Shown here piece by piece: positions 1 through 12,060 of a stretch of 64,000 nt of DNA. Numbering within the stretch: the stretch's first letter is position 1; the number at the start of each line of letters is the position of its first letter. The position numbers and the translations under genes are program-made. Under the pieces are notes generated by a model. That model did no database searches. It saw nothing but the letters and a program-made list of their open reading frames with translations, and was not told the DNA's origin. The DNA comes from Solen grandis (taxonomy: Eukaryota; Mollusca; Bivalvia; Adapedonta; Solenidae): NCBI GenBank assembly GCA_021229015.1, contig CM037788.1:53151360-53215359 (forward strand), written 5' to 3'.

Positions 1-177
1 TTTGATATGATAGTCTGGGAGTTTTTCAGACTTCTTTTCATAAATATATACAAATATTGCGTCTCAAATATGAAAATATGTACAAATTGGAAAACGAAAA
101 ATATATTTTTTTAAAAAATTTATGAAATTGTGTGAAAGAAAAATAGTGGTGTAGAGAAACAAATAGGGAAAAAGAGA

Positions 178-188
178 GGGGGGGGGGG
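178..188. repeat. Poly-G run
   Basis: Eleven consecutive G residues sit at the end of an A/G-rich stretch. It is a simple homopolymer with no assigned role. Confidence 0.9.
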
Positions 189-530
189 AGATGTAAAATA
201 TTAAATATTAATTGCGACCCGAAAGTTGCGCCCTGTCTTTTGAATGAATATGATTACTTGTATAAAATATCCGTTAATGTAAACTTTCAGAGACTAGCTC
301 ATACAAATTTATGGTTCGTGGCCTGATGTGTAATTGTAATATGTTCAGGCCTCATTTATGAATACATTAATGAAATGAGAGAAATAAAAATTTAATAAAT
401 TTCTAATTCAATTACACTGTATTTGTCTTGTGTAGGCAAGGTCTTGAAATATACGAAAACTAAAATAGTATTGGTGTGACGTTAAGTCCAAACAAATCAA
501 AGATATCAAGATGTTTCTGTATTACCTATT

Positions 531-534
<4 letters not shown>

Positions 535-569
<35 letters not shown>
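535..569. repeat. (TG)n microsatellite
   Basis: A perfect TG dinucleotide tract of about 17 copies. It is a probable length-polymorphic marker with no assigned function. Confidence 0.97.
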
Positions 570-570
<1 letters not shown>

Positions 571-1608
571 GATCCAAATTAAGGATATTAAATCAAAGTT
601 ATATAGTTCATGAACTACTCACAATTTCACAATATCAAAAATAATTTCTGATCTTATCAAAAAAAAAAATAGATCTATGTATTTCATACTAAAAATAACT
701 ATCCGGATAAGCAATTATTTGGACTTTGTTTACTTTCATATTTTAAAAACCAAAAATACAATGCCAAAAATTTCTTAAACAATTCAATCTTTTTTTCAAT
801 ATTTCGGCAATGATTTGCCTTCTCGATAAAAATCGATAAAACTTTTAATACTTTCGATCTGCTTTTTTTTTTCTTTCTATTTACTTTGCATCTCAAGTAT
901 ACTCGGAACTTTCAACAGATTTTTTTTCCGCTTCAAAAGGGTTTTTCAGATTGATTTTTTTTTTCTCAAAATAATAAATGTAGGTTCCCTGTTGTTTTTT
1001 TTTTTGTTGTTTTTTTACACAACACATATCAAATATGGCCTGAAAACCGTTAATTGTTTTATTTCTCATAAAATTCGCATGCAATTTTGAAAACCGATAT
1101 CTTATATTCTGCCATAATAATGACGAACATATTAATTCTTTGAAATATTTTTCAACAAAGTTATAAAAGTCTGCAAAAAATATATTTCTAAAAAAAAGAA
1201 AAATATAAATACTCACATTTGTCTGTGGATACTTTTTCGCGTTATAGTATCTTTAATACCTAAAAGAAACTTTGCAATGTATTTTATGAAGATCTTGATA
1301 AACACAAAAATGAATGCAGGGTGTTCTATATCCTTGCACAGAGTAGCTCGCCCTTTTTTTCAATTCCGGCAAGAAGGTCCCTTCAAACAGATTTTCATCC
1401 ATTCACTTCAATGGGGACACGGTCCAATGCGGCGATGATTTTCCAAAGCTATTTTCGAATTGAATGAAAGTGTTAAATATCGTCACCAAGATAATATGCT
1501 GTGGTTTATCATCACGAAATACGTAATACAAATCAAAGAAAAAAAAAACGCGTTCAGTGGGCGTTGGCAAAATTGCATTCTGTCAAAATGAGAGTGTGAT
1601 GCATGTAA

Positions 1609-1611
<3 letters not shown>

Positions 1612-1639
<28 letters not shown>
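1612..1639. repeat. (CT)n microsatellite
   Basis: A perfect CT tract of 14 copies. It falls inside a 66-codon plus-strand frame and so explains the Leu-Ser repeats of that frame, which is therefore not a gene. Confidence 0.97.
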
Positions 1640-1642
<3 letters not shown>

Positions 1643-3516
1643 ATTTATTTTAGTGAAATATTACCAAAACATATATGTGTTCAATAATAAAGCTGAGGCA
1701 ATAGATTTCGTCTGTAAAGGAGATGAGAGTCAAATGCCGCCCTGCGTTTTTGTTTAAATCATTTAGAAACATTACCGCACTCAAATAGGCGTCCAAACAA
1801 AATTTTTAAATTGTTTTATTGAACATTGGCGACCCAGGTCGTATGTTTAAAGCTTAAAAAGCTAAACTCTCTTCACATTTGACCTCGATCTCACTACGCT
1901 CGTCAAGCGTGGCCGAATAAGCTGAAGAAGCGACGGATGGACTGCGATCTTGAATGGGCGTTTTTGAGTCAGTAAGAACGTAGAAAGCGCGTACTTGATG
2001 CAAGCACGCTGAAAAAGAATGCAGTACAGGCCAATTTTGGACACATCAGAGACTGGACAGGCGTAGAACACACGCAAAAAGCGCTTTACGTGAATTTTAT
2101 GTGAATGCTAGGTATTGCTTTGCTGCTTCCAGATATAACAATAATATTTTGTTGTTATCAGTTATATGTATTCTTATCCCATGTTTAAATATTTCTCACT
2201 CCTGTCGGATATAGCTTTTTCACCTCTTTTCATAATTTTCTTATTTTTTTTTTCTACATTAATCTACTTTCTTAATGTTATATTAAAATAAACCAATTTA
2301 TAAGCTGTAAATTACCCCAGAACGGAAGAAGATCTCTATAAGCTTCCCATGCTTTCGATCTAATTCTTACTTATATGTATTGGATATGCAATTGTATATA
2401 CATGTATTTCTTGAATAAAAATATGTTTAAACTAAATATCGAATTTTCGCAGTGCGAGAGATGGAATGAAGTATACTTGCATGACGAAATTAGGACTATC
2501 AACGCTGACAGAAAATTATAATAAAATTGGCAGCGCTTTCACTACAGTCGGCTATATATTTGCGTGGTGCTCGGAACTCTGACTGAGACCTGAGAAGTAG
2601 GCCAGACAATAACAAGGAAGGGACGAAACTACTATCTCATATTCTTTTGAATTTCTTCTCATTTATCTCCCTTTATAGTAGACAAATATTGTGTCAAGAC
2701 TAGTACTAACTCATTATTATCGTCAATAATATTATTGATGAGTTTTAAAAGATTGTAGTGAACTATTTGTCGTATTCTATTTTTGTTATGATTATTTCGT
2801 TCATTATTAATACTGATTTTATTTTATCGTTATCACCAAGACATTTTCATTATCCTTAACAATAAATATTATTTATATTTTATTTATATTTTTATTTATT
2901 TGTTTTATTGTGCATGAAACTCCTTATTGTTATATATTAACAGTCTAAGTGAAGCAACGCTGTAGTTACAAACTACGCGGGCGACCTCGCCGCCGAATTG
3001 TATCCGACAAAATCCTTTATCATATAAACCCATCGGAATAAAACAGTTGAACAAGAAAACAATAATCAATATTGTGAACCACCCTAACCATGTATATATC
3101 TATAAAATACTGAGATAGTCAGCAATTAGCAAAATAAATATGGAGATATATTTTACCTTGCAATTCTTTGGAAGCGGGAAATAGAGAGGCGGTGAGCCGT
3201 TTCTTTACGCTCGTAAAAAATTAATTTGCTGAATTGAATTAATAAACCGAAAGGTCGGAAAGAAAAACCTGTTGAGAGTTTGTCCCTAAACAACCTGCGC
3301 TATTCTAATTAATAGCGCTCCTTATTTAAAAACTTGAGTCCGGTTCACCTCAGCTCTGTTTGTGAAAATTATGCATTGTTTTTCTGAAAATTCTGAATAA
3401 AAAATCGACTCGACTTCCCTTATTCGTACATGGGAGATAACTGCGTGGAGATTTGCCAGTCGTTGTCGGAAAATACCGAAAGTGAGCGGACAATTACATT
3501 TATTTACGATGATGTA

Positions 3517-3539
3517 GTGGGCGGGGCAATGGGCGGAGC
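3517..3539 (+). promoter_or_regulatory. Paired GC boxes (Sp/KLF-like), possible promoter fragment
   Basis: GTGGGCGGGGC (3517-3527) and GGGCGGAGC (3531-3539) are consecutive GC-box-like sites in otherwise AT-rich DNA. Sp/KLF proteins bind such sites in animals. No convincing TATA box or downstream coding exon follows, so a promoter is only a possibility. Confidence 0.2.
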
Positions 3540-4384
3540 TTATTTATCAACATTGCAAACGTGTAAACCTGGATTAAGCTGAGCCGAAACATGATGGTCG
3601 GACAATGTAAAGTTGCGAGCGTTAAAGTAAGAAGGCGTTTTGTAGTTTATCAAAATGCATTTTGTTGAAATACGTATTTACAATGTTGCATCGGCAAATT
3701 CAGTCCAAGAATGTATCTCTGGAGTTTAAATACTAAGAAATTCAAATGAATTGTGTATTTTGTTGGAAAATAAACTGTTCAACTCAGATCAACAATGCTG
3801 AATTTTCGGCAACGAATAGCCTCTATAGTATACAAGTATATACATTTCCTAAGCATATTTTTCACTCCGTACTTCCGTATATGCAGTTTGATTTCTGGCT
3901 CAACATCTGATTAATAACATATCTATTCTCTTTCATCGCAGAAACACAAAAATGTATGCAGCCCAAGAACATATTAGAGTAATTTGATATTTGTGGGGAT
4001 AATAAGTAGATCTTGCTATGAGAAGCGTCATTATAGTTTTATGGTCAATAAACAGTTGCATGATTGGTGCTTGTTACTGTATAAGAAAGACTGAGTGAGA
4101 TGATTTTGTAGAAAGCCATCGTTATAAGTTTGATTGTATTCTTTGACTCTCCATTTTACGGCTGTGTATTCGTCTGAGCAATTTTCATAAAATGCTCATA
4201 TTAAAACAAGAATAATCAATTCCTGTAATTCAAACCTTGAGACATGCCAAACTATCGTAGACCTCTTCTATTTCACATTCTTTGCAATCTATTATTTCGA
4301 AACATTCAAGACACATACATGAAACGTTCAGTCCACAATGATTTTATCAGTCTGAGGAAAAAGAATATTTATATGTATGAAAAA

Positions 4385-4392
4385 CTAAATAT
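4385..4392. repeat. Left target-site duplication of the hAT element
   Basis: CTAAATAT, identical to 4858-4865. It is direct evidence that the 465-bp element between them inserted as a unit. Confidence 0.85.
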
Positions 4393-4857
4393 TAGAGCTG
4401 TAACGAATACACCAGGTAGCGAATGGGAATTTTTTTTGAATTCACTCTGGTATAATGCAGAAATAAAAGACAAACTGAATTCAGGTTGCACATATTTTGA
4501 CGTGATTCAGTGGTCGCTATCTCCTCAACCATAAACTGTTTTCCCAATGATCATTGAATAAAAGTGAACAAATTGTTTGAGAAAATAGAAATAAGAGACT
4601 GGACTGTACTGTACGAAGCATGTGTAAGAGTACACTGAAGTTGATACATTTACAACACCTGGCTAAAAGAAACTAGCAAGCAGTCAAGCTTTTGATTTCT
4701 CAGACACTGATTAATAAGTTATTTGCATCATCAATTTATCAGTTGTTAACTGTCTTGTTGTAAATATTTGGTTATGTGCCTCGCGAATAACAAATACGTA
4801 TTCGAATGCTGGCAATATTCAGTGCACCGAATACCCGAGTGTATCGTTACACCTCTA
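4393..4857. mobile_element. Non-autonomous hAT-type DNA transposon (465 bp) with 8-bp target duplication
   Basis: The left end reads TAGAGCTGTAACGAATACAC. The reverse complement of the right end reads TAGAGGTGTAACGATACAC, giving imperfect terminal inverted repeats of about 20 bp. The element is flanked on both sides by the identical 8-mer CTAAATAT (4385-4392 and 4858-4865). An 8-bp duplication and a (C/T)AGnGnTGTAACGAT-like terminus are hallmarks of the hAT superfamily. There is no transposase frame, so this is a deletion derivative or MITE. Two unrelated open frames (96 and 129 codons) overlap its edges and are best read as chance. Confidence 0.85.
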
Positions 4858-4865
4858 CTAAATAT
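4858..4865. repeat. Right target-site duplication of the hAT element
   Basis: CTAAATAT, identical to 4385-4392. No base separates it from the end of the terminal inverted repeat. Confidence 0.85.
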
Positions 4866-5002
4866 TGCGGTTGTTATCTTTGTCTTGGACGAAATAATAC
4901 CGACATTACATATCAAAGTGCTGATAATTTTGGTGATATTTAAGTGTTACCACACCGCAGTATCACGCCGTAGACATGTAGCATACTGTCACATTGTAGC
5001 AA

Positions 5003-5107
5003 CGTTAAATGTTGCAACGACGTTAAATGTCGAAAGGCTGACGCTAAATGTCGCAAAAAAAAATGCACTGCCGCTATATGTCGCAACATCAATGTTAAAT
5101 GTCGCAC
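5003..5107. repeat. Irregular short repeats of GTTAAATGTCGCA
   Basis: Five degenerate copies of GTTAAATGTCGCA (variants GTTAAATGTTGCA, GCTAAATGTCGCA and GCTATATGTCGCA) lie within about 105 bp at uneven spacing. They generate the repeated 'TLNVA' residues of the overlapping 129-codon frame. I do not recognise the family. Confidence 0.6.
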
Positions 5108-5478
5108 TTTTTCAAAAGCACAAAAGCATGATTCAAATCAGTGGCGGACATAGCTGATTTAGAGGTGTCCGAGTGACACATTTTTTTCTGGAGGTCCGGG
5201 GTCCTCCCCCTGAAATTTTTTAATATGGACATGCGAATTTGCGGTGTTTGGCGTGTGTTTCGGAGTATTTAGTAAATGTTGCATTGGCAGTACAATATAG
5301 GAAAACACAAGGTTGCACGGAAACGTTGAAATTTTATTGCATATTAGTATGGCATTACGGCACTTAGAATTTCATGTTCATGGCACAATGTAGGAAAAAC
5401 ATTGACAACACGGAGAAAAAAAATATTGCTATTACTTCAACGTTTCGGCTAACGCCTTCATCGGGATAATAATAACTT
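5108..5478. other. Repeat-like DNA upstream of the element array
   Basis: It contains a short palindromic stretch around 5190-5208 (GGAGGTCC followed by GGGGTCCTCC) and, near 5440-5465, an ACGTTTCGGC/GCCTTCATC pair. Both look like ends of dispersed invertebrate repeats, but I cannot name the families. No gene is visible. Confidence 0.35.
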
Positions 5479-5546
5479 TTTAGCTCACCTGAGCACATGT
5501 GCTCAGGATGAGCTGTTAGGATCGATAAATGTCCGTCCGTCGTCCA
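5479..5546 (-). mobile_element. Family D (pearl-like) 3' end, minus strand, cut by a gap
   Basis: The hairpin at 5482-5514 starts AGCTCACCTGAGCAC and ends GATGAGCT. It is followed by GTCCGTCCGTCGTCC, the reverse complement of the GGACGACGGACGGAC tail seen at the 3' ends of the two larger D elements in this window. The body is lost in the adjoining gap. Confidence 0.65.
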
Positions 5547-5646
5547 NNNNNNNNNNNNNNNNNNNNNNNNNNNNNNNNNNNNNNNNNNNNNNNNNNNNNN
5601 NNNNNNNNNNNNNNNNNNNNNNNNNNNNNNNNNNNNNNNNNNNNNN
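5547..5646. other. Assembly gap (100 N)
   Basis: Exactly 100 N, so probably a fixed-size scaffold gap of unknown true length. It separates a family D end from a family A core, and the array may be collapsed here. Confidence 1.
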
Positions 5647-6405
5647 AAATCTAAAAATATTTTATAGAAAGTATATGAACAAAAGTTTTAGTCTGTGAAG
5701 AGATCTTTCCATTGGTGTTTAGTTTTTGAAGATCGGACTTCATTTGATCAAATGACCACAGTCCAAAGTTTGATCCTCTTATCAAACAATTGTATATCCA
5801 TACTTTTCCTCTTTTTCCCTGCTCCTGACTTTATTTTTTGTTCAATCTTCATTATTATTTCACTGTTTATGCATTTTTATAAAACAAATAAATTCATAGA
5901 AAAAAAAATCAAGCATAATATGCAAAGGTCAAGGTCATATACCAATTATTATTATTTTTATTGGCATAAAATACCTCAAAATCTAAAAATATTTTATAGA
6001 ATGTATATGAACAAAAGTTTTAGTCTGTGAAGAGATCTTTTCATTGGTGTTTGGATTTTGAAGATCGGACTTTATTTGATCAAATGACCACAGTCCAAAA
6101 TTTGATCCTCTTATCAAACAATTGTATATCCATATGTTTCCTCTTTTTTGCTGCTCCTGACTTTATTTTTTGTTCAATCTTCATTATTATTTCACTGTTT
6201 ATGCATTTTTATAAAACAAATAAAATCATAGAAAAAAGCAAGCATAATATGTCAAGGTCATATACCAATTATTGTCATTTTTATTTGCACAAAAAAGCCC
6301 CAAATCTAAAACGATCTAATATGATACGTTTCAATTTCTGTTGCTTAAAAAAGTGATTGAATTGCGAAAACCGATGATATCGCAATTCTGATTGCGATTC
6401 TAGTT
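5647..6405 (-). mobile_element. Family A element A1 (5' portion only)
   Basis: A HINE-like non-autonomous element on the minus strand; its 3' part is lost in the gap. It holds two copies of the 331-bp core (anchor ATGAACAAAAG at 5675 and 6007). The 5' terminus lies at 6405: read on the minus strand it is AACTAGA, then an 8-bp perfect hairpin ATCGCAAT / ATTGCGAT, then the subterminal block CGGTTTTCGC. It abuts the 3' hairpin of A2 with no intervening base. The open frames of 109-111 codons are core-repeat by-products. Confidence 0.7.
5926..5937 (+). promoter_or_regulatory. Direct-repeat-0 nuclear receptor-like site (example)
   Basis: AGGTCAAGGTCA, two AGGTCA half-sites without spacer, which also contains the extended half-site TCAAGGTCA. 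DR0 is the known preference of NR6A1/GCNF; TCAAGGTCA is used by NR5A and ERR receptors. The word is present in nearly every family A core (for example 24491-24502 on the other strand). Use in vivo is unknown. Confidence 0.3.
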
Positions 6406-8310
6406 AGGTTTTCGCATCGCTTGCGAAAACCTATTGTTCTTCTTCTGTTTTATTTTTTTTTTTTTTTTTTTTTTTATTATTATTTTTCCGTCTCTTTTTT
6501 GTGAACGGCATATCAACAAGATAGGAAACAATCACAGTTCTGATTTTTTTACCAGTTTTGTCCTAGAATCTGAATTTGATCCTAACGTCGAGAAAATTTT
6601 CATTTTTGTCTTAATTTTGCCGCTAGGGGGCGTTTTGTAAAAGTGACTAAGGGCTAATAACTCTGTTATTTGAAGTCCGATTGAAATGCGGTTTTTTGCA
6701 TTGCGTTCCTTGTCAGTTACTTAATAAAATATGATAGTTTTCAAAAAGTTGCGTATATATAACTTTCGTGCTACAGGAGGTTGAATGTTCGAATCTCGAA
6801 AAAACTGTGAAATGAGGGTAGGTCTGCGAAAAATTTATCCACGTCTTTCAGGAATGAGATAGGAGAATTTTGTTTGTTGCATATGATTCGCAAGACATAT
6901 ACGCACAAAATATATGGTGTGGCGATTTTTAGAAATGCATGGTTTCACCACAGTACGCGGTCAAACATAACCAATATTTTCGAAAAATCAACATTTTAAA
7001 AGCATGACTTTTAAGGTTATTTGCAGCTCCTGACTTTATTTTTTATTCAATCTTCATCATTTTTTCACTGTTAATGCAGTTTTATAAGAAAAATAACACC
7101 ATAGAAAATAAATTACCCATAATATGCAAAGGTCAAGGTCATATACCAATTAGTATTATTTATATCGGCATAAAATAGCTCCAAATCTAAAAATATTTTA
7201 TAGAAAGTATATGAACAAAAGTTTTAGGCTGTGAAGAGATCTTTCCATTGGTGTTTAGTTTTTGAAGATCGGACTTCATTTGATCAAATGACCACAGTCC
7301 AAAGTTTGATCCTCTTATCAAACAATTGTATATCCATATGTTTCCTCTTTTTTGCTGCTCCTGACTTTATTTTTTGTTCAATCTTCATCATTATTTCACT
7401 GTTTATGCATTTTTATAAAACAAATAAAATCATAGAAAAAAAATCAAGCATAATATGCAAAGGTCAAGGTCATATACCAATTAGTATTATTTATATCGGC
7501 ATAAAATAGCTCCAAATCTAAAAATATTTTATAGAAAGTATATGAACAAAAGTTTTAGTCTGTGAAGAGTTCTTTCCATTGGTGTTTAGTTTTTGAAGAT
7601 CGGACTTCATTTGATCAAATGACCACAGTCCAAAGTTTGATCCTCTTATCAAACAATTGAATATCCTTATGTTTCCTCTTTTTTGCTTCTCCTGACTTTA
7701 TTTTTTGTTCAATCTTCATCATTATTTCACTGTTTATGCATTTTTATAAAACAAATAAAATCATAGAAAAAAAATCAAGCATAATATGCAAAGGTCAAGG
7801 TCATATACCAATTAGTATTATTTATATCGGCATAAAATAGCTCCAAATCTAAAAATTTTTTATAGAAAGTATATGAACAAAAGTTTTAGTTTGTGAAGAG
7901 ATCTTTCCATTGGTGTTTAGGTTTTGAAGATCGGACTTCATTTGATCAAATGACCACAGTCCAAAGTTTGATCCTCTTAAAAAACAATTGAATATCCACA
8001 TGTTTCCTCTTTTTTGCTGCTCCTGACTTTATTTTTTGTTCAATCTTCATCATTATTTCACTGTTTATGCAGTTTTATAAAACAAATAAAATCATAGAAA
8101 AAAATCAAGCATAATATACAAAGGTCAAGGTCATATACCAATTATTATTATTTATATCGGCATAAAATAGCTCCAAATCTAAAAATATTTTATAGAAAGT
8201 ATATGAACAAAAGTTTTAGTCATTATTGGAAATTGTGGCTGAGTCGAAATAAAGTGTTCAAGTTGATTAGGTTAAAAGCGAAAACCGAGATACCGCTTGC
8301 GGTTCTAGTT
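6406..8310 (-). mobile_element. Family A element A2, complete
   Basis: A full-length HINE-like element read on the minus strand. Its 3' hairpin is at 6406-6432 (arms AGGTTTTCGCA / TGCGAAAACCT, loop TCGCT). Beside it lie the conserved AACAGAAGAAGAACAATAGG box (minus strand) and a T-rich tract. The body has one distal module with a CTCF-like site (6620-6633) and 331-bp cores anchored at 7211, 7542, 7873 and 8203. The 5' end (8310) carries the hairpin ACCGC/GCGGT. No protein is encoded. Confidence 0.75.
7110..8215 (-). repeat. 331-bp tandem cores in A2
   Basis: Four anchors at spacings of 331, 331 and 330 bp. Each unit carries the DR0 word AGGTCAAGGTCA and GATCAAATGACCACAGTCC. Confidence 0.85.
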
Positions 8311-9505
8311 AGGTTTTCGCATCGCTTGCGAAAACCTATTGTTCTTCTTCTGTTTTATTTTTTTTTTTTTTATTATTATTTTTCCGTCTCTTTTTTGTGA
8401 ACGGCATATCAACAAGATAGGAAATAGTCACAGTTCTGATTTTTTTACCAGTTATGTCCAAGGATCTGAATTTGATCCTAACGTCGAGAAAATTTTCATT
8501 TTTGTCTTAATTTTGCCGGTAGGGGGCGTTTTGTAAAAGTGACTAAGGGCTAATAACTCTGTTATTTGAAGTCCGATTGAAATGCGGTTTTTTGCATTGC
8601 GTTCCTTGTCAGTTACTTAATAAAATATGATAGTTTTCAAAAAGTTGCGTATATATAACTTTCGTGCTACAGGAGGTTGAATGTTCGAATCTCGAAAAAA
8701 CTGTGAAATGAGGGTAGGTCTGCGAAAAATTTATCCACGTCTTTCAGGAATGAGATAGGAGAATTTTGTTTGTTGCATATGATTTGCAAGACATATACGC
8801 ACAAAATATATGGTGTGGCGATTTTGAGAAATGCATGGTTTGTCCACAGTACGCGGTCAAACATAACCAATATTTTCGAAAAATCAACATTTTAAAAGCA
8901 TGACTTTTAAGGTTATTTGCAGCTCCTGACTTTATTTTTTATTCAATCTTCATCATTTTTTCACTGTTAATGCAGTTTTATAAAAACAATAAAACCATAG
9001 AAAAAAAATTACCCATAATATGCAAAGGTCAAGGTCATATACCAATTAGTATTATTTATATCGGCATAAAATAGCTCCAAATCTAAAAATATTTTATAGA
9101 AAGTATATGAACAAAAGTTTTAGTCTGTGAAGAGATCTTTCCATTGGTGTTTAGTTTTTGAAGATCGGACTTCATTTGATCAAATGACCACAGTCCAAAG
9201 TTTGATCCTCTTATCAAACAATTGTATATCCATACTTTTCCTCTTTTTCCCTGCTCCTGACTTTATTTTTTGTTCAATCTTCATTATTATTTCACTGTTT
9301 ATGCATTTTTATAAAACAAATAAAATCATAGAAAAAAGCAAGCATAATATGTCAAGGTCATATACCAATTATTGTCATTTTTATTTGCACAAAAAAGCCC
9401 CAAATCTAAAACGATCTAATATGATACGTTTCAATTTCTGTTGCTTAAAAAAGTGATTGAATTGCGAAAACCGATGATATCGCAATTCTGATTGCGATTC
9501 TAGTT
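8311..9505 (-). mobile_element. Family A element A3, complete, one core
   Basis: The 3' hairpin (8311-8337) is identical to that of A2. The distal module carries the altered CTCF-like site CCGGTAGGGGGCG near 8516. Only one 331-bp core is present (anchor 9107). The 5' end uses the ATCGCAAT / ATTGCGAT hairpin, as in A1. Its last part (9127-9505) nearly matches 6027-6405 in A1. It is the shortest complete family A copy here. Confidence 0.75.
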
Positions 9506-12060
9506 AGGTTTTCGCATCGCTTGCGAAAACCTATTGTTCTTCTTCTGTTTTATTTTTTTTTTTTTTTTTTTTTTTTATTATTATTTTTCCGTCTCTTTTT
9601 TGTGAACGGCATATCAACAAGATAGGAAACAATCACAGTTCTGATTTTTTTACCAGTTTTGTCCTAGGATCTGAATTTGATCCTAACGTCGAGAATATTT
9701 TCATTTTTGTCTTAATTTTGCCGCTAGGGGGCGTTTTGTAAAAGTGACTAAGGGCTAATAACTCTGTTATTTGAAGTCCGATTGAAATGCGGTTTTTTGC
9801 ATTGCGTTCCTTGTCAGTTACTTAATAAAATATGATAGTTTTCAAAAAGTTGCGTATATATAACTTTCGTGCTACAGGAGGTTGAATGTTCGAATCTCGA
9901 AAAAACTGTGAAATGAGGGTAGGTCTGCGAAAAATTTATCCACGTCTTTCAGGAATGAGATAGGAGAATTTTGTTTGTTGCATATGATTCGCAAGACATA
10001 TACGCACAAAATATATGGTGTGGCGATTTTAGAAATGCATGGTTTCCACAGTACGCGGTCAAACATAACCAATATTTTCGAAAAATCAACATTTTAAAAG
10101 CATGACTTTTAAGGTTATTTGCAGCTCCTGACTTTATTTTTTATTCAATCTTCATCATTTTTTCACTGTTAATGCAGTTTTATAAGAAAAATAAACCATA
10201 GAAAAAAATTACCCATAATATGCAAAGGTCAAGGTCATATACCAATTAGTATTATTTATATCGGCATAAAATAGCTCCAAATCTAAAAATATTTTATAGA
10301 AAGTATATGAACAAAAGTTTTAGGCTGTGAAGAGATCTTTCCATTGGTGTTTAGTTTTTGAAGATCGGACTTCATTTGATCAAATGACCACAGTCCAAAG
10401 TTTGATCCTCTTATCAAACAATTGTATATCCATATGTTTCCTCTTTTTTGCTGCTCCTGACTTTATTTTTTGTTCAATCTTCATCATTATTTCACTGTTT
10501 ATGCATTTTTATAAAACAAATAAAATCATAGAAAAAAAATCAAGCATAATATGCAAAGGTCAAGGTCATATACCAATTAGTATTATTTATATCGGCATAA
10601 AATAGCTCCAAATCTAAAATATTTTATAGAAAGTTATGAACAAAAGTTTTAGTCTGTGAAGAGTTCTTTCCATTGGTGTTTAGTTTTTGAAGATCGGACT
10701 TCATTTGATCAAATGACCACAGTCCAAAGTTTGATCCTCTTATCAAACAATTGAATATCCTTATGTTTCCTCTTTTTTGCTTCTCCTGACTTTATTTTTT
10801 GTTCAATCTTCATCATTATTTCACTGTTTATGCATTTTTATAAAACAAATAAAAATCATAGAAAAAAATCAAGCATAATATGCAAAGGTCAAGGTCATAT
10901 ACCAATTAGTATTATTTATATCGGCATAAAATAGCTCCAAATCTAAAAATATTTTTATAGAAAGTATATGAACAAAAGTTTTAGGCTGTGAAGAGATCTT
11001 TCCATTGGTGTTTAGTTTTTGAAGATTGGACTTCATTTGATCAAATGACCACAGTCCAAAATTTGATCCTCTTATCAAACAATTGTATATCCATATCTTT
11101 TTTGCTGCTCCTGACTTTATTTTTTGTTCAATCTTCATCATTATTTCACTGTTTATGCATTTTTTATAAAACAAATAAAATCATAGAAAAAAAATCAAGC
11201 ATAATATGCAAAGGTCAAGGTCATATACGAAATTAGTAATATTTATATCGGCATAATATAGCTCCAAATCTAAAAATATTTTATAGAAAGTATATGAACA
11301 AAAGTTTTAGTCTGTGAAGAGTTCTTTCCATTGGTGTTTAGTTTTTGAAGATCGGACTTCATTTGATCAAATGACCACAGTCCAAAGTTTGATCCTTATC
11401 AAACAATTGAATATCCATATGTTTCCTCTTTTTTTGCTTCTCCTGACTTTATTTTTTGTTCAATCTTCATCATTATTTCACTGTTTATGCATATTTGTAA
11501 AACAAATAAAATCATTAAAAAAAAAAATCAAGCATAATATGCAAAGGTCAAGGTCATATACAATTAGTATTATTTATATCGGCATAAAATAGCTCCAAAT
11601 CTAAAAATATTTTATAGAAAGTATATGAACAAAAGTTTTAGTTTGTGAAGAGATCTTTCCAATGGTGTTTAGGTTTTGAAGATCGGACTTCATTTGATCA
11701 AATGACCACAGTCCAAAGTTTGATCCTCTTATAAAACAATTGAATATCCACATGTTTCCTCTTTTTTGCTGCTCCTGACTTTATTTTTTGTTCAATCTTC
11801 ATCATTATTTCACTATTTATGCAGTTTTATAAAACAAATAAAATCATAGAAAAAAAATCAAGCATAATATACAAGGTCAAGGTCATATACCAATTATTAT
11901 TATTTATATCGCATAAAATAGCTCCAAATCTAAAAATATTTTATAGAAAGTATATGAACAAAAGTTTTAGTCATTATTGGAAATTGTGGCTGAGTCGAAA
12001 TAAAGTGTTCAAGTTGATTAGGTTAAAAGCGAAAACCGAGATACCGCTTGCGTTCTAGTT
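9506..12060 (-). mobile_element. Family A element A4, complete, six cores
   Basis: The 3' hairpin is at 9506-9532. Cores of about 331 bp are anchored at 10307, 10636, 10968, 11294, 11625 and 11954. The 5' end at 12060 is of the ACCGC type with one G missing (GCG-TTCTAGTT). Apart from the extra cores it closely matches A2. Together with A3 it looks like a copy of the A1-A2 pair, offset by 3,100 bp. Confidence 0.75.
10210..11970 (-). repeat. 331-bp tandem cores in A4
   Basis: Six anchors at spacings of 329, 332, 326, 331 and 329 bp. The array is two units longer than the otherwise similar A2 array, so core number changes independently of the rest of the element. Confidence 0.85.

Larger units (their letters stand above)
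1..4384. other. AT-rich flanking DNA without a recognisable gene
   Basis: This stretch lies outside the element arrays. It holds three simple repeats (178-188, 535-569, 1612-1639) and a pair of GC boxes (3517-3539). Reading frames here reach at most about 107 codons and show no domain, signal peptide or repeat I recognise. A patch at about 1862-2095 is more GC-rich and has a 71-codon minus-strand frame; it could be an old exon or transposon remnant, but I cannot name it. The rest shows nothing I can assign. Confidence 0.6.

Noticed and set aside
893..1216. 107-codon minus-strand frame in the left flank
   Set aside because: Lys/Phe-rich, low-complexity composition in AT-rich DNA. No domain, splice context or homologue recognised.
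4768..5157. 129-codon plus-strand frame
   Set aside because: It starts inside the hAT-type element and continues through irregular GTTAAATGTCGCA repeats. It therefore crosses two unrelated repeats and has no recognisable domain.
6406..6470. Hairpin followed by a T run, resembling a Rho-independent terminator
   Set aside because: The DNA is eukaryotic. The hairpin is the element's 3' terminus and its sequence returns in the 5' subterminal block, so it is a transposon end signal.
6434..8536. Phe-rich frames (MFFFCFIFFFF type)
   Set aside because: Produced by the T tract beside the family A 3' hairpin.
5695..11592. Repeated 92-111-codon frames starting MKRSFHWCL
   Set aside because: They lie in the 331-bp cores of minus-strand elements, on the strand opposite to the element, with T-rich low-complexity residues and differing ends. 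They copy the repeat and are not genes.
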